From CAVVAE01 sp963746185 (GTDB taxonomy: Bacteria; Actinomycetota; Actinomycetes; Propionibacteriales; Nocardioidaceae): 64,000 nucleotides of DNA. Below, piece after piece: positions 1-10,958 of this stretch. The stretch is taken from positions 558,001 through 622,000 of the forward strand of contig CAVVAE010000004.1 of the NCBI GenBank assembly GCA_963746185.1. The letters are read 5' to 3'. Made by a program: the position numbers and the translations under genes. The notes beneath the pieces are model-generated. The model was given only the letters and a program-made list of their open reading frames with translations. It made no database searches and had not been told where the DNA came from. Numbering within the stretch: position 1 is the stretch's first letter; each line of letters opens with the position of its first letter.

Positions 1-2
1 CG

Positions 3-437
3 TCGGCCCTGGAGACTGCGTTGCGGCGTTATGAGGTGGCGTGGCTGCGGGGCGGGAATGCCTTCACCCTGCGTTATGCGCTCAACCGCAGCGGCGCCGA
101 CGAGGTTCTTCCCCGGCTCCTCGCGGAGGATGCCATCGTCTACGCCGGCTACAGCGCGGGACCGTGCTGCCTGGCACCAAGCCTGCGCGGACTCGAGCTC
201 TGTGACGACGCCGATGAGGTGCGTCAGCTCTATGCCGAACCGACGATCTGGGACGGCCTCGGCGTCATCGACGAGGCGTTTGTGCCCCATCTCGACACAC
301 CTGGCCATCCGGAAACCGAGCTGGTGGCCAAGGTCGCCGACCTCTACGAACGCACCGGCGTACCGCATCTGCGGCTGAGCGACGGTGACGTGTACGTGGT
401 CGACGGCGACACCCGGGAGCTCGTGTGCCGACGCTGA
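3..437 (+). CDS. Peptidase E-like (S51 family) protein, 5' end cut by window
   Basis: The reading frame is open from base 3, so the gene begins outside the window and only its last ~144 codons are present. The motif GYSAGP matches the nucleophile elbow of peptidase family S51 (dipeptidase E/cyanophycinase-like, class I glutamine-amidotransferase fold), with the Ser as expected nucleophile; WLRGGNAF upstream fits the glycine-rich strand before it. Family members cleave Asp-containing dipeptides or act as uncharacterised amidotransferase-like hydrolases. The stop overlaps the GTG start of the next gene by 13 bp, so the two are probably co-translated. Family assignment is fairly firm; substrate unknown. 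Confidence 0.8.
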   Translation, partial: SALETALRRYEVAWLRGGNAFTLRYALNRSGADEVLPRLLAEDAIVYAGYSAGPCCLAPSLRGLELCDDADEVRQLYAEPTIWDGLGVIDEAFVPHLDTPGHPETELVAKVADLYERTGVPHLRLSDGDVYVVDGDTRELVCRR

Positions 438-1093
438 TCGCCGCCGGGCGTGAGGCCGACGTCTTCGAGGCCGGGCCCGACGTCGTCCGCCGCCGTTATC
501 GGGACGGCCGGTCCGCCGCACCCGAGGCGGACGTGATGCGGTGGTTGTTCTCGCAGGGCTATCCGGTTCCCGAGGTGCATGACGTCGACGGCGCAGATCT
601 GGTGATGGCCCGGGTCGAGGGTCCGACCATGGCTGAGTCCATGCTGAACGGCGATCTGGATCCCAGTGCCGGTGGAGACTTGCTGTCTGACCTGCATGAC
701 CGGCTCCATGGCCTCCCACATCCCGAGGCGGCCGCGTCGCAGTGCATGGCCCATCTCGACCTGCACCCGCTCAACGTGCTGCTGTCACCAGACGGTCCAG
801 TCGTCATCGACTGGAGCAACGCGCGACTGGCGGAGCCCGCGCTCGACACGGCGTTGACCGTCGTCATCCTCGCCAGTGCCGCGACGATTCTTCCGCCCGA
901 GGTGGCAGAGCTTGATCCGGACAAGGTGCGCGATCAGGTGACGGAGTTTCTTTCGGTCTTCATCCACTCAGTCCGGCACGACCCGAAGCCGGTGCTGGAC
1001 GAAGCGGTGGCCCGGCGTCAGGCCGATCCCAAAATCGGCGACGACGAGCGCAGCATCCTCGACGAGGCCGTCGCCTGGGCCCTGACACTCTGA
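425..1093 (+). CDS. Aminoglycoside phosphotransferase (APH)-family kinase-like protein
   Basis: A 222-residue protein of the APH/choline-kinase fold. The motif HLDLHPLNVLL (near residue 110) is the catalytic-loop Brenner motif and VIDW (near residue 127) is the metal-binding DFG equivalent. It is shorter than antibiotic-modifying APH enzymes (~260–300 residues), so the N-lobe is reduced. The GTG start overlaps the end of the S51 peptidase-like gene. The family covers small-molecule kinases of many kinds; nothing here indicates drug resistance. It converges on the methylmalonyl-CoA mutase gene with only 15 bp between stops. Confidence 0.75.
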   Translation: MPTLIAAGREADVFEAGPDVVRRRYRDGRSAAPEADVMRWLFSQGYPVPEVHDVDGADLVMARVEGPTMAESMLNGDLDPSAGGDLLSDLHDRLHGLPHPEAAASQCMAHLDLHPLNVLLSPDGPVVIDWSNARLAEPALDTALTVVILASAATILPPEVAELDPDKVRDQVTEFLSVFIHSVRHDPKPVLDEAVARRQADPKIGDDERSILDEAVAWALTL

Positions 1094-1108
1094 CGAGCGT
1101 TGTGCAGG

Positions 1109-2686
<1,578 letters not shown>

Positions 2687-2759
2687 GCGCGAAGAGTACG
2701 GCGAACTGCCCCACGCTGGTATTGGCCAGGTCTCGTGAGATCCCCCACGTCAAACCCGG

Positions 2760-3695
2760 TCAGGTGGGGAGGGAGTCGTTGTTGCCACCGGAGATGACCA
2801 CGACGACGGTCTGGCCGGCGGGTACGACGACTTGGCCGGTCAGCAAGGCCGCCAACGCCACACAGGCACCGGGCTCAGCCAGCACCCGCACGGTGTCCCA
2901 GAGGAACCGTCGAGCCGAGACGATGGCGTCTTCGTCGACCAGCACCGGCGAAACCCCATGTTTGGAGGCCACCGCGTAAGCGATCTCACCGATCCAGGGA
3001 GCACCGAGCGAGTCTGCCGCCACCCCTCCAACCTCGGTGTCGGTTGGACCGCCTTCGGCGAGGGCCAGCGCAAGGTCGGGGCACAACGCCGGTTCGATCG
3101 GCTGCACCCGCGCCAGACCCTCGAGCGCGGTCGCCAGTCCGGCGTACAACCCGCCGCCCCCGCATCCCACCAGAACGAGGTCGGCCTCGGGCACCTGCTC
3201 CTCGATCTCGAGCCCGGTCGTCCCGGCGCCGGCCACCGTCTCGAACGTGTCGTATGGATGGAGCAATGGAATCTCTCGCTCCGCCGCGAACGCGAGGCTC
3301 GCCTCCAACGCGTCGCGCACGTAGCCCTCGACGAAATGCGTCTTGGCGCCATAGGAGGCGATCCGGTCGATCTTGGCCGGCGTGGCATTGCTTGGCACGA
3401 AGACGTCGGCCGACAGCCCGGCCCGGTTCGCCGCCCAAGCGACGGCCGCGGCGTGGTTGCCTCCCGACGCTGCGCAGACTCCCGTCACGTGCGCCGGCAA
3501 CGACAGCACCGAGTTGAGCGCGCCCCGAGCCTTGAAGGAGCCGGTGTGCTGGGTGAGCTCGAGCTTGAGCTGGATGTCGAGGTCGATGCCGTGTTCGCGG
3601 AGACCTATCTCAAGCATCGGCGTACGACGAACGCCGCCACCCAACCTGAATGAGGCGGCCTCGATGTCGGCGCGCGTCGGCAGTTCGCTCGTCAT
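2760..3695 (-). CDS. PLP-dependent threonine/serine dehydratase-like enzyme
   Basis: Fold-type II PLP enzyme, 311 residues from the chosen ATG. GSFKARGA carries the Schiff-base lysine, ASGGNHAAAVAWAA is the Asn loop that holds the cofactor ring, and VGCGGGGLYAG is the glycine-rich phosphate-binding loop. It lacks the C-terminal ACT regulatory domain of biosynthetic IlvA, so a catabolic threonine/serine dehydratase or racemase is more likely. The frame is open 27 codons further upstream, but MTSELPTRADIEAA is the usual N-terminus of the family and is preceded by GAGGCG. Lies downstream of the YihY gene on the same strand. Confidence 0.85.
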   Translation of the reverse strand: MTSELPTRADIEAASFRLGGGVRRTPMLEIGLREHGIDLDIQLKLELTQHTGSFKARGALNSVLSLPAHVTGVCAASGGNHAAAVAWAANRAGLSADVFVPSNATPAKIDRIASYGAKTHFVEGYVRDALEASLAFAAEREIPLLHPYDTFETVAGAGTTGLEIEEQVPEADLVLVGCGGGGLYAGLATALEGLARVQPIEPALCPDLALALAEGGPTDTEVGGVAADSLGAPWIGEIAYAVASKHGVSPVLVDEDAIVSARRFLWDTVRVLAEPGACVALAALLTGQVVVPAGQTVVVVISGGNNDSLPT

Positions 3696-3784
3696 GCTGA
3701 CGCCTCGAGGAGCCAGCCGTGGGTGCGGGTGAACTTCACGCCGGACATTGTCTCCCACCCACGGCGTCCAGACCACGGGCGGGT

Positions 3785-4885
3785 TCAGGCGCGGCGGCGG
3801 AAGAGGATCGTCGCCAACGCTCCCCCGGCGAGCCCGATCACCGCACTTCCGGGATCGAACCGTCCGCGGAATCCGGTCGCCTCCGTCGCGGCAATTGCAC
3901 CTGGTCCGACGGGGATCGCCAGTCGATCTGCCGCTTCATCGGCAGCGACCACGGCGGCCTCGGATCGGTCGGTACGACGGTTGAGCGCGTTGTACGAGCG
4001 AGGCGACGTCATCGCCCACGAGGCGCCGGTCAGGACGAGTCGGGAGAAGTAGTTGATCCACACCACCAACGTGACGGCGATGGCCAACTGCGCAAATGCG
4101 GTGCCGCCAACGCTGCCGACGATATAGATGGCCAGCAGCTTGAGCAGCTCGAAGCCGATGGCGCCGAGGAGGGCGCCCTCCCAAAGTGGCCGGATCGGCA
4201 GATCGGGGTGAGCGAGCAGCCAATGCATCACAAAGAGCAGGAGCGTGCTGGTGGCCAAGCTGAGCGCGATGCCCACCCCCCAGACGAGCGCGGCTCCCAC
4301 CGCGATCCCGTCGAGCTGCAAGGTCTCTACAACCTTGTCAGTGAGACCTTCGACGACGCCCGAGGTCCCCACGCTGACGATCATCACGAGACCGAGGACG
4401 GTGAGCACGGCGAGGTCGGTCCCCTTGCCGACGACGAAGTTCGGTTTGCTCTCATGCGGAATCTCGAAGACGTCGGCGAGGCCTGTGCGTAATCCGGAGA
4501 CCCAACCAAGCCCGGTGTACAGCACGCCCACAAAACCGATGATTCCCGCGGTCGCCTTCGCATCCTCGATCTGCTGCAGGCTGATCGTGCCGGCCTCGCC
4601 GGTCGAGCTGACGATGCCGGGAAAGAACTGCTCGATGGCCGTCGTCAGCGAGTCCTGCGCGTCCGGAAACGCCGCGCTGATGTACCCGACGACGGCGAAT
4701 GCGAGCGCGAGAATCGGGAAGAACGACAGGAAGCCGAAGTAGGTGACAGCTCCGGCAAGCACGTTGCCCTCGACCTTGCCGTAGTGCTGCACCATCCGGA
4801 CGACATGGTCGACAAACGGGTAACGCTCACGCGCACGCGCAAACCGCTGCTTGGCCCTGGCCGCCATGCCCTGCTTCTCAGTCAT
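3785..4885 (-). CDS. YihY/virulence factor BrkB family inner-membrane protein
   Basis: 366-residue polytopic membrane protein with about six hydrophobic spans between residues ~45 and 270, including the family signature GAVTYFGFLSFFPILAL near residue 45. A hydrophilic tail ends in a short hydrophobic/arginine-rich segment (LFRRRA). Members were once called ribonuclease BN, incorrectly; transport or envelope roles are suspected but unproven. It is the third gene of a minus-strand run trpS–RNA ligase-like–yihY, an order common in actinobacteria. Confidence 0.85.
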   Translation of the reverse strand: MTEKQGMAARAKQRFARARERYPFVDHVVRMVQHYGKVEGNVLAGAVTYFGFLSFFPILALAFAVVGYISAAFPDAQDSLTTAIEQFFPGIVSSTGEAGTISLQQIEDAKATAGIIGFVGVLYTGLGWVSGLRTGLADVFEIPHESKPNFVVGKGTDLAVLTVLGLVMIVSVGTSGVVEGLTDKVVETLQLDGIAVGAALVWGVGIALSLATSTLLLFVMHWLLAHPDLPIRPLWEGALLGAIGFELLKLLAIYIVGSVGGTAFAQLAIAVTLVVWINYFSRLVLTGASWAMTSPRSYNALNRRTDRSEAAVVAADEAADRLAIPVGPGAIAATEATGFRGRFDPGSAVIGLAGGALATILFRRRA

Positions 4886-4936
4886 GCACCCTTCCTACCC
4901 TTCGCGGGCAGGTGACACACATGCGGTGTACGGCGG

Positions 4937-5446
4937 TCAGCCGGCGAGCTCAAACGTACGAACGGGGCGCCAGACGCCGTCGTCCCCATGTACGTAGAGG
5001 TGGAACTCCATGACGTCGAAGGCACAGTCGAAGTCAGCGAGAGTCTCGTACGCGTGGTCCAAGGCACTCTCGCTGAGGTGATGGGCGACCGTGACGTGCG
5101 GGTGATACGGAAACGTCAACTGATGGTCGAGCGGCCCGCGACGAGCGGCGTCCGCCAACAGCTCACAGGCCGAGATGCCCTCCGAGACCACGATGAACAC
5201 GACCGGAGATACCGGGCGAAACGTCGCAGTGCCGCGCAGCCTCAGACGAAAGACGCGCTGCTCCTTGGCCACGGCGGCGAGGTGGTCCTCGACGTCGGCC
5301 AGCTCGCCGTCGATCTCGGTCGGCGGGATGAGCGTGATGTGGGTCGGGATCGCGCCCGCCTGTGCATCTCCGAACGACGCGCGGTGGCTCTGCAGCTCAC
5401 CAGCCCAGGGTTCGGGGATGGCGATGGCGACGCCGATCGTTGACAC
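4937..5446 (-). CDS. 2'-5' RNA ligase/cyclic phosphodiesterase family protein
   Basis: 169 residues with the two H-x-T/S-x motifs that define the 2H phosphoesterase superfamily: HITL near residue 37 and HVTV near residue 118. These histidines act on 2',3'-cyclic phosphate or 2'-5' linkages in RNA. The length (~170) is normal for LigT/ThpR-like proteins. Located between trpS and the YihY gene, all on the minus strand, consistent with a co-transcribed RNA-related group. The real substrate in bacteria is generally unknown. Confidence 0.82.
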   Translation of the reverse strand: MSTIGVAIAIPEPWAGELQSHRASFGDAQAGAIPTHITLIPPTEIDGELADVEDHLAAVAKEQRVFRLRLRGTATFRPVSPVVFIVVSEGISACELLADAARRGPLDHQLTFPYHPHVTVAHHLSESALDHAYETLADFDCAFDVMEFHLYVHGDDGVWRPVRTFELAG

Positions 5447-5474
5447 CCGTGGACCCTATCGCTGACTTCGATGA

Positions 5475-6506
5475 TCAGCGAGCCTCGAGGAACCCGATGC
5501 GGTCATAGACCTGACTCAGCGTCTTGGCGGCCACCGCACGGGCCTGATCGGCGCCGGTTCGCAGGATCGCGTCGAGCTCGGCACGGTCGTCAAGCAGCTC
5601 CATAGTCCGGGTGCGGAACGGGATGGCGAAGTCCTCCACGATCTGTCCGAGGTCCTTCTTCAGGTCGCCGTAGCCTCGACCGTCGTACTCGGTGACGATG
5701 TCGTCGATCGTGCGGCCACTGAGAGCCGAGTAGATCGTGAGCAGGTTGGAAACACCCGGCTTCTCCGCTTCGTCGAAGTAGACCTCTCGGCCAGAGTCGG
5801 TGACGGCGGAGCGGATCTTCTTCGATGACCGCTTCGGCTCGTCGAGCAGTTCCACGAGCCCGGCTGAAGACGAGGCCGACTTGCTCATCTTGGCGGTCGG
5901 CTCCTGCAGGTCGCTGATCTTGGCGACGTCCTTGATGATGTGTGGTTCGGGGACCACGAACGTCTCACCGAAGCGGTGGTTGAATCGGCCCGCGAGGTCG
6001 CGGGTCAGCTCGAGGTGCTGGCGCTGGTCCTCGCCCACCGGCACCCGGTCGGCTTGGTAGAGCAAGATGTCGGCGGCCTGGAGAACGGGGTAGGTGAAGA
6101 GGCCGACCGTCGTGCGGTCCTGTCCTCCCTTGGCTGACTTGTCCTTGAACTGGGTCATCCGCGCGGCCTCGCCGAAGCCGGTGAGGCAGCCGAGCACCCA
6201 GGCGAGCTGCGTGTGTTCGGGGACGTGCGACTGCACGAACAACGTGCACTGTTCGGGGTCGACACCCATCGCGATGAGCTGAGCCGCCGACACCAGGGTC
6301 CGCTCACGGAGCAGCTCAGGGTCATGTTCCTGCGTGATCGCGTGCAGGTCGACGACGCAGTAGAACGCGTCATGGTCGAACTGGAGTGCCACCCACTGCC
6401 GCAGCGCGCCGAGGTAGTTGCCGAGGTGAAACGAGTCGGCGGTCGGCTGGATGCCCGACAAGACGCGCGGGCGTTCCGGTGCTGCGGCGGTCGACATGCG
6501 CGTCAT
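5475..6506 (-). CDS. trpS: Tryptophanyl-tRNA synthetase
   Basis: Class I aminoacyl-tRNA synthetase that charges tRNA-Trp. The HIGH-type motif appears as HLGNYLG following SGIQPTADSF near residue 20, and KMSKS occurs in TAKMSKSAS near residue 205. 343 residues, normal for bacterial TrpRS. Two ATGs (6506 and 6497) could start it. The 49-bp gap to the upstream gene is too short for a T-box or leader-peptide attenuator. First gene of the trpS–2H phosphoesterase–yihY run. Confidence 0.96.
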   Translation of the reverse strand: MTRMSTAAAPERPRVLSGIQPTADSFHLGNYLGALRQWVALQFDHDAFYCVVDLHAITQEHDPELLRERTLVSAAQLIAMGVDPEQCTLFVQSHVPEHTQLAWVLGCLTGFGEAARMTQFKDKSAKGGQDRTTVGLFTYPVLQAADILLYQADRVPVGEDQRQHLELTRDLAGRFNHRFGETFVVPEPHIIKDVAKISDLQEPTAKMSKSASSSAGLVELLDEPKRSSKKIRSAVTDSGREVYFDEAEKPGVSNLLTIYSALSGRTIDDIVTEYDGRGYGDLKKDLGQIVEDFAIPFRTRTMELLDDRAELDAILRTGADQARAVAAKTLSQVYDRIGFLEAR

Positions 6507-6555
6507 TGTGCCAGCGGCGCAGCGCCGCAGTCGCTGAGACCCCGAGTGTGCGGTG

Positions 6556-7887
6556 TTAGTTGGTGGACGGGTCGGGAGGCGTCAGGTCCTCTACCGGCGG
6601 CTGGGTCGGGGTGTGTGATGCCTTTACCTTGACGCGCGCGATCCGCCGGCCGTCGACGCCGACAACCGTGAGCGTATGGCCGTCGAAGCCCGCCGTTTCA
6701 CCGACGCCCGGGACATGGCCGAGCTGCTGCACGATGTAGCCCGCGACGGTTTCATAAGGCCCCTCCGGTAACGCGAGACCGGTCTCGTCCTCGAAGTCGT
6801 CAAGGTTGAGCAGCCCATCCACCTCAAGCTCCCCGTTGAGCAGCCGGGTGGTCTCGGGCTCGTCGACGTCGTACTCGTCCCTGATGTCACCGATGAGTTC
6901 CTCGACCAGGTCCTCCAGCGTGATGATGCCGGCCGTACCGCCGTACTCGTCGACGACGATGGAGAGGTGTGCGCCCTCGCGGCGCATGTCGCTCAGCGCC
7001 GAGAGCAGTTGGCGGGTGGCAGGAAGCAGCAGCACGTCACGGGTGATCTCCTTCACCCGCACGGAGCGCCCGGACAGATCAGGGTTGAGCAGGTCGCGCA
7101 CGTGAACAAACCCGAGGACGTCGTCGGATGAGTCGCCGATTACCGGGTATCGAGAGTGCGGGCGTTCCAAAGCAAACCGCGCGGCCTTGTAGGCGGGCAT
7201 CGTCGCGGAGATGAAGTCGACTTCGGTGCGTGGCACCATCAGCTCGCGGATCTGGCGGTCACCAGCCTCGAAGACGTCTTCCACAATCTGCCGTTCTTCG
7301 GCACCGAGAGTCGCTGAGCCCGACACGAGCTCGCGAATCTCAGCGTCGGTGATCTGCTCACGGGACGCCTTCGGGTCCCCTCCGACGAGGCGTACGACGA
7401 CATCGGTGGACACCGAAAGCAACCAGATGACGGGTCGGGAGATCTTGGCGATCCGATCCACGGTTGGTGCCACCGCCAGGGAGATCGACTCAGCGCGTTG
7501 CAACGCAAGCCGCTTGGGAGCGAGCTCACCGATGACCAACGAGACATACGAGATCGCGAGCGTGATGAGCACCAGCGCGGTCGCATCGGCGACTCCGGGA
7601 GACATGTGCAACTTCTCCAGCTGCGGAGACAACCGACCCGCAAGGGTCGCAGCGCCGAACGCCGCCGACATGAAGCCAGCGAGTGTGACACCGACCTGAA
7701 CGGCGGCGAGGAAACGATTCGGATCACCGTTGAGCTTGGCGACGATCGCGCCTCGCCGGCCCCGGCCCTCGAGCGCTTTGGCCTGGCTGTCGCGCATCGA
7801 TACCAGGGCCATTTCGGCGATCACGAAGAAGCTGCTGGCCAGGATGAAGACCAGAACGAGGGCGATGTCGCGGAACGTGCCGCTCAC
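6556..7887 (-). CDS. CNNM/HlyC-CorC family membrane protein with CBS domains
   Basis: 443 residues: an N-terminal DUF21/CNNM transmembrane region (~residues 1–190, four hydrophobic spans), a CBS pair (~210–330; VPRTEVDFI and IVVDEYGGTAGIITLEDLVEELIGD typical), and a C-terminal CorC_HlyC domain (~345–430). Homologues act in Mg2+/Co2+ homeostasis; the old name haemolysin is misleading. The N-terminus begins MSGTFRDIALVLVFILASSFF, a plausible first membrane segment, supporting the chosen start. Confidence 0.88.
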   Translation of the reverse strand: MSGTFRDIALVLVFILASSFFVIAEMALVSMRDSQAKALEGRGRRGAIVAKLNGDPNRFLAAVQVGVTLAGFMSAAFGAATLAGRLSPQLEKLHMSPGVADATALVLITLAISYVSLVIGELAPKRLALQRAESISLAVAPTVDRIAKISRPVIWLLSVSTDVVVRLVGGDPKASREQITDAEIRELVSGSATLGAEERQIVEDVFEAGDRQIRELMVPRTEVDFISATMPAYKAARFALERPHSRYPVIGDSSDDVLGFVHVRDLLNPDLSGRSVRVKEITRDVLLLPATRQLLSALSDMRREGAHLSIVVDEYGGTAGIITLEDLVEELIGDIRDEYDVDEPETTRLLNGELEVDGLLNLDDFEDETGLALPEGPYETVAGYIVQQLGHVPGVGETAGFDGHTLTVVGVDGRRIARVKVKASHTPTQPPVEDLTPPDPSTN

Positions 7888-8076
7888 TGCATCTCCTCTG
7901 CTTGGTCAAACAGCGAGAGTGCGTTGTGGCGGCACTGGCTACTCCATGGATCATCCATAGGCGACTAGCGTACGGCTCGGCCGGTCCTGAGGCGACGTTG
8001 ACGCACGCCTAGACGCCCGAGGCGAGTTGTCGGAAATCGGGTTGAGTCGCCTCTGCCTGCCAGGCAGGGTTGCGTC

Positions 8077-9225
8077 ATGAGATTCCCCGACGACGTACCG
8101 GTGCTCACTGAGGGCGATGTCACCCTGCGGGCGCACCGACAGGACGACGTGCCGGCGCTCGTCGAACAGTGCAATGACGCGGTGTCCCTCGAGTGGACCA
8201 CGGTGCCGCGCCCCTACACCGACGAGATGGGCATCGAGTTCATCACCAAGTCGATTCCAGGGCTGTGGGAGACCGAGAAGGAGTTCCTCTTCGCCATCGA
8301 AGCCACCCACCCCGACGGCGAACGACGCTTCGGCGGAACTCTGTCACTGCGAGACCAGGGTGCCCGGCGGGCGGAGGTCGCGTTCGGTGCGCATCCGGCC
8401 ATCCGGGGTCGTGGCGCGATGACGACCGCCATCAACCTGCTCCTCGACTGGGGCTTCTCCGAGCGCAACCTCGAAACCGTGAGCTGGCTGGCGAACGAGG
8501 GAAACATCGCCTCCCGTCGGGTCGCGTGGAAAACCGGCTTCACGTTCGGTGGCACCGTACGACGCTGGCTCAACCACCGGGGCGAGTACACGAATGCCTG
8601 GATCGCGGCCCTCCACAAGGACGACCCACGTGAGCCCGTCAGCGAGTGGTACGACTTCCCGGTGATCGAGGGCGAGCGCGTCAGGCTTCGCCCGATGAAG
8701 GAGGCCGACGTCCCACGGATCGTCGAGGCATCCAGCGACGAACGCGCTCAGCACTGGCTGCCGTTCATGCCCTCGCCCTACACCGAGAAGGACGCTCGGG
8801 AGTTCATGTCGCGCACCCAGACACAGGCCATGGAAGGCCAGTCGATCACCTGGGCCGTCGCGGATCGCGACAGCGACCAGTTTCTCGGGACCATCGGACT
8901 TCCCCGCAAAGGTCGGGTGAGCTGGGAGGTGGGATACCTCATGCACCCGGATGCCCGTGGCAAAGGCGTCATGAGTGAGAGTGTCTCCATGCTCGTCCGG
9001 CATCTGTTCATCCCCAAGGAGGACGGCGGGATGGGTGCCACCCGGGCCTTCGTCAGAGTGCCGGACGGCAACGTCGCCTCTCAACACGTTGCGCGCGCCA
9101 ACGGCTTTGTCGAATACGGCCGCGAACGCCAGTCGGAGCTGATGCGAGACGGCAGTCCGGTCGACATGGTGCAGCTCGATCTGCTCCGCTCCGAATGGCT
9201 CCTACGCCCCGAACGAAAGGCCTGA
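8077..9225 (+). CDS. Tandem-domain GNAT N-acetyltransferase (copy 1)
   Basis: 382 residues carrying two RimJ/RimL-type GNAT domains in one chain (~10–175 and ~195–370). Each has the acetyl-CoA pyrophosphate loop region (HPAIRGRGAMTTAIN; HPDARGKGVMSES) followed by the N-x-ASRRVAWKTGF-type strand-helix motif. Substrate unknown; the family acetylates protein N-termini, antibiotics or small molecules. A near-identical start (MRFPDDVPVLT) and domain layout in the next gene, 4 bp downstream, shows tandem gene duplication. A 13-bp palindrome CCTGCC-A-GGCAGG (8056–8068) sits just before the start codon. Confidence 0.88.
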   Translation: MRFPDDVPVLTEGDVTLRAHRQDDVPALVEQCNDAVSLEWTTVPRPYTDEMGIEFITKSIPGLWETEKEFLFAIEATHPDGERRFGGTLSLRDQGARRAEVAFGAHPAIRGRGAMTTAINLLLDWGFSERNLETVSWLANEGNIASRRVAWKTGFTFGGTVRRWLNHRGEYTNAWIAALHKDDPREPVSEWYDFPVIEGERVRLRPMKEADVPRIVEASSDERAQHWLPFMPSPYTEKDAREFMSRTQTQAMEGQSITWAVADRDSDQFLGTIGLPRKGRVSWEVGYLMHPDARGKGVMSESVSMLVRHLFIPKEDGGMGATRAFVRVPDGNVASQHVARANGFVEYGRERQSELMRDGSPVDMVQLDLLRSEWLLRPERKA

Positions 9226-9229
9226 CCTG

Positions 9230-10369
9230 GTGAGGTTCCCGGACGACGTACCTGTGCTCACTGACGGCAACGTCACGCTGCGCGCTCACCGCCCTGACGA
9301 CCTCGAGGGCGTCTTCGAGCAGTGCAACGACCCGGCGATGCAGGAGTTCACTACGATCCCCGTCCCCTACTCTCGCGAGGACGCCAAGGAGTTCTTGGCC
9401 GGACGCGCCGAGCCGTGGGAGAACGACACGGTCTGGGTGTTCGCGATCGAGGCCGACGGTGGAGCGGGCCCCAGTCGATTTGCTGGCTCGATCAACGTGC
9501 GCAACACGGGATCAGGGTGGGGTGAGATCGGGTTCGGTGCCCATCCCGGCGTACGCGGTCGAGGGGTCATGACGACGGCTGTGCGGCTGATCACCAACTG
9601 GGCGTTCGAGGATCGGGGACTCCAGGCGATCAGCTGGGAAGCGTACGAGGGCAACGTCGCCTCGCTCAAGGTGGCCTGGAAGACCGGCTTCACGCTCGAG
9701 GGCACGACGCGCGCCAGGTTGCCGCGTCGGGGTGAAGTCGTCAACGGATGGCAGGCGTCCTTGTTGGCCAGCGACTCGCGTGAACCGAAGACTCGCTGGC
9801 TTGATCCTGTCACGCTGTCGGACGACAACGTGCGCCTTCGCGAGCTTCGACACGACGACGGAGCGCGCTATGTCGAGACCAACAACGACCCCGAATTCCT
9901 GCACTGGTTGGGAAACATCCCCTTCCCGCGAGACTCCGAGGCATTCAAAGGACACCTGGCCGGCCGTGCGCTGGGTAACGCGACCGGTGGATCGGTCGAA
10001 TGGGCGATCGCCGATCTCCAGGATGACCACTACCTCGGCACGATCAACCTCTTCGGGTTCAACGGTCTCGACTACAAGTCCGCAGAGGTGGGCTACCGCA
10101 CGCATCCCGATGCCCGCGGCCGCGGCGTCGTCAGGTCAGGACTCAACCTCGCTCTCGCGCACGCCTTCGCCACGGAGGAGGAAGGCGGCCTCGGACTTGA
10201 ACGCATCTCGCTGGGTGCCGGCGACGGCAACCTCGCCTCGCAGGGCGTGGCACGCACCTGTGGCTTCACCGAGACCGGCCGCGACCGCCAGAACTACAAC
10301 GTGTACGACGGCTCGGTGGTCGACCTGGTGCGCTTCGACCTGCTGAAGTCCGAGTTCAAGCCGACCTGA
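9230..10369 (+). CDS. Tandem-domain GNAT N-acetyltransferase (copy 2)
   Basis: 379-residue paralogue of the preceding gene with the same two-GNAT organisation (HPGVRGRGVMTTAVR near residue 105; HPDARGRGVVRSG near residue 287). It starts at GTG 9230, four bases after the upstream stop, so translation is probably coupled. Divergence from copy 1 is substantial outside the cores, so the duplication is not recent. The two products might form a heterodimer, but that is only a guess. It converges on the phosphoribosyltransferase gene. Confidence 0.87.
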   Translation: MRFPDDVPVLTDGNVTLRAHRPDDLEGVFEQCNDPAMQEFTTIPVPYSREDAKEFLAGRAEPWENDTVWVFAIEADGGAGPSRFAGSINVRNTGSGWGEIGFGAHPGVRGRGVMTTAVRLITNWAFEDRGLQAISWEAYEGNVASLKVAWKTGFTLEGTTRARLPRRGEVVNGWQASLLASDSREPKTRWLDPVTLSDDNVRLRELRHDDGARYVETNNDPEFLHWLGNIPFPRDSEAFKGHLAGRALGNATGGSVEWAIADLQDDHYLGTINLFGFNGLDYKSAEVGYRTHPDARGRGVVRSGLNLALAHAFATEEEGGLGLERISLGAGDGNLASQGVARTCGFTETGRDRQNYNVYDGSVVDLVRFDLLKSEFKPT

Positions 10370-10379
10370 CAAGCACGCA

Positions 10380-10874
10380 TTAGGCGTCGAGCGCGGCACC
10401 CTCACGTCGTACGACGGGATCCATGTCGCTCCACGGGAAGTTGATCCACTTGTCCGTGCGTCGCCAGACGTAGTCACACTTGACCAGCGAGTGGCTCTTC
10501 TCGTAGAGCACCGCCGTGCGGACCTCTCCGACCTTGCCCTGGCAGAACTGCTGGACGCTGAGCAGAGTGTGGCCGGTGTCGGCGACGTCGTCGGCGATCA
10601 GGATCTTCGCGTCTGCCAGGTCGACGAAGTCGGGTGCCGGCGGCAGGATCCGCGGCACCTCGAGACGTTCGTTGACGCCGGTATAGAACTCGACGTTCAT
10701 CGTGTAAGTGTTCTTGACGCCGAGCGCATACCCCAACGCTCCGCCGATCAGGAGTCCGCCGCGGGCGATCGACAAGATCATGTCGGGTTCGAAGTCGTCG
10801 GCGACCGTTTGCGCGAGCTCCCTCGAAGCCTGGCCGAACAAGTCCCACGTCAAGATCTCGCGCTCATCTGCCAT
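10380..10874 (-). CDS. Phosphoribosyltransferase (purine salvage type)
   Basis: 164-residue type I PRTase. ILIADDVADTGHT (near residue 90) is the 13-residue PRPP-binding loop with the paired acidic residues, and SIARGGLLIGG near residue 35 is the PPi loop. Homologues salvage xanthine, guanine or hypoxanthine from base plus PRPP. Short form, cytoplasmic. Divergent from galK with 84 bp between, which must hold both promoters. Confidence 0.85.
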   Translation of the reverse strand: MADEREILTWDLFGQASRELAQTVADDFEPDMILSIARGGLLIGGALGYALGVKNTYTMNVEFYTGVNERLEVPRILPPAPDFVDLADAKILIADDVADTGHTLLSVQQFCQGKVGEVRTAVLYEKSHSLVKCDYVWRRTDKWINFPWSDMDPVVRREGAALDA

Positions 10875-10958
10875 GCCTCACCCTATCCAGCGCCTCCGGC
10901 TGCGCGCCCCTCTCGGATGGGATCATGGCGCCGTGACAATCGACGGAACTCGACGGAC

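Noticed and set aside
6507..6555. T-box or attenuator before trpS
   Set aside because: Only 49 bp separate the genes and no leader structure is visible.
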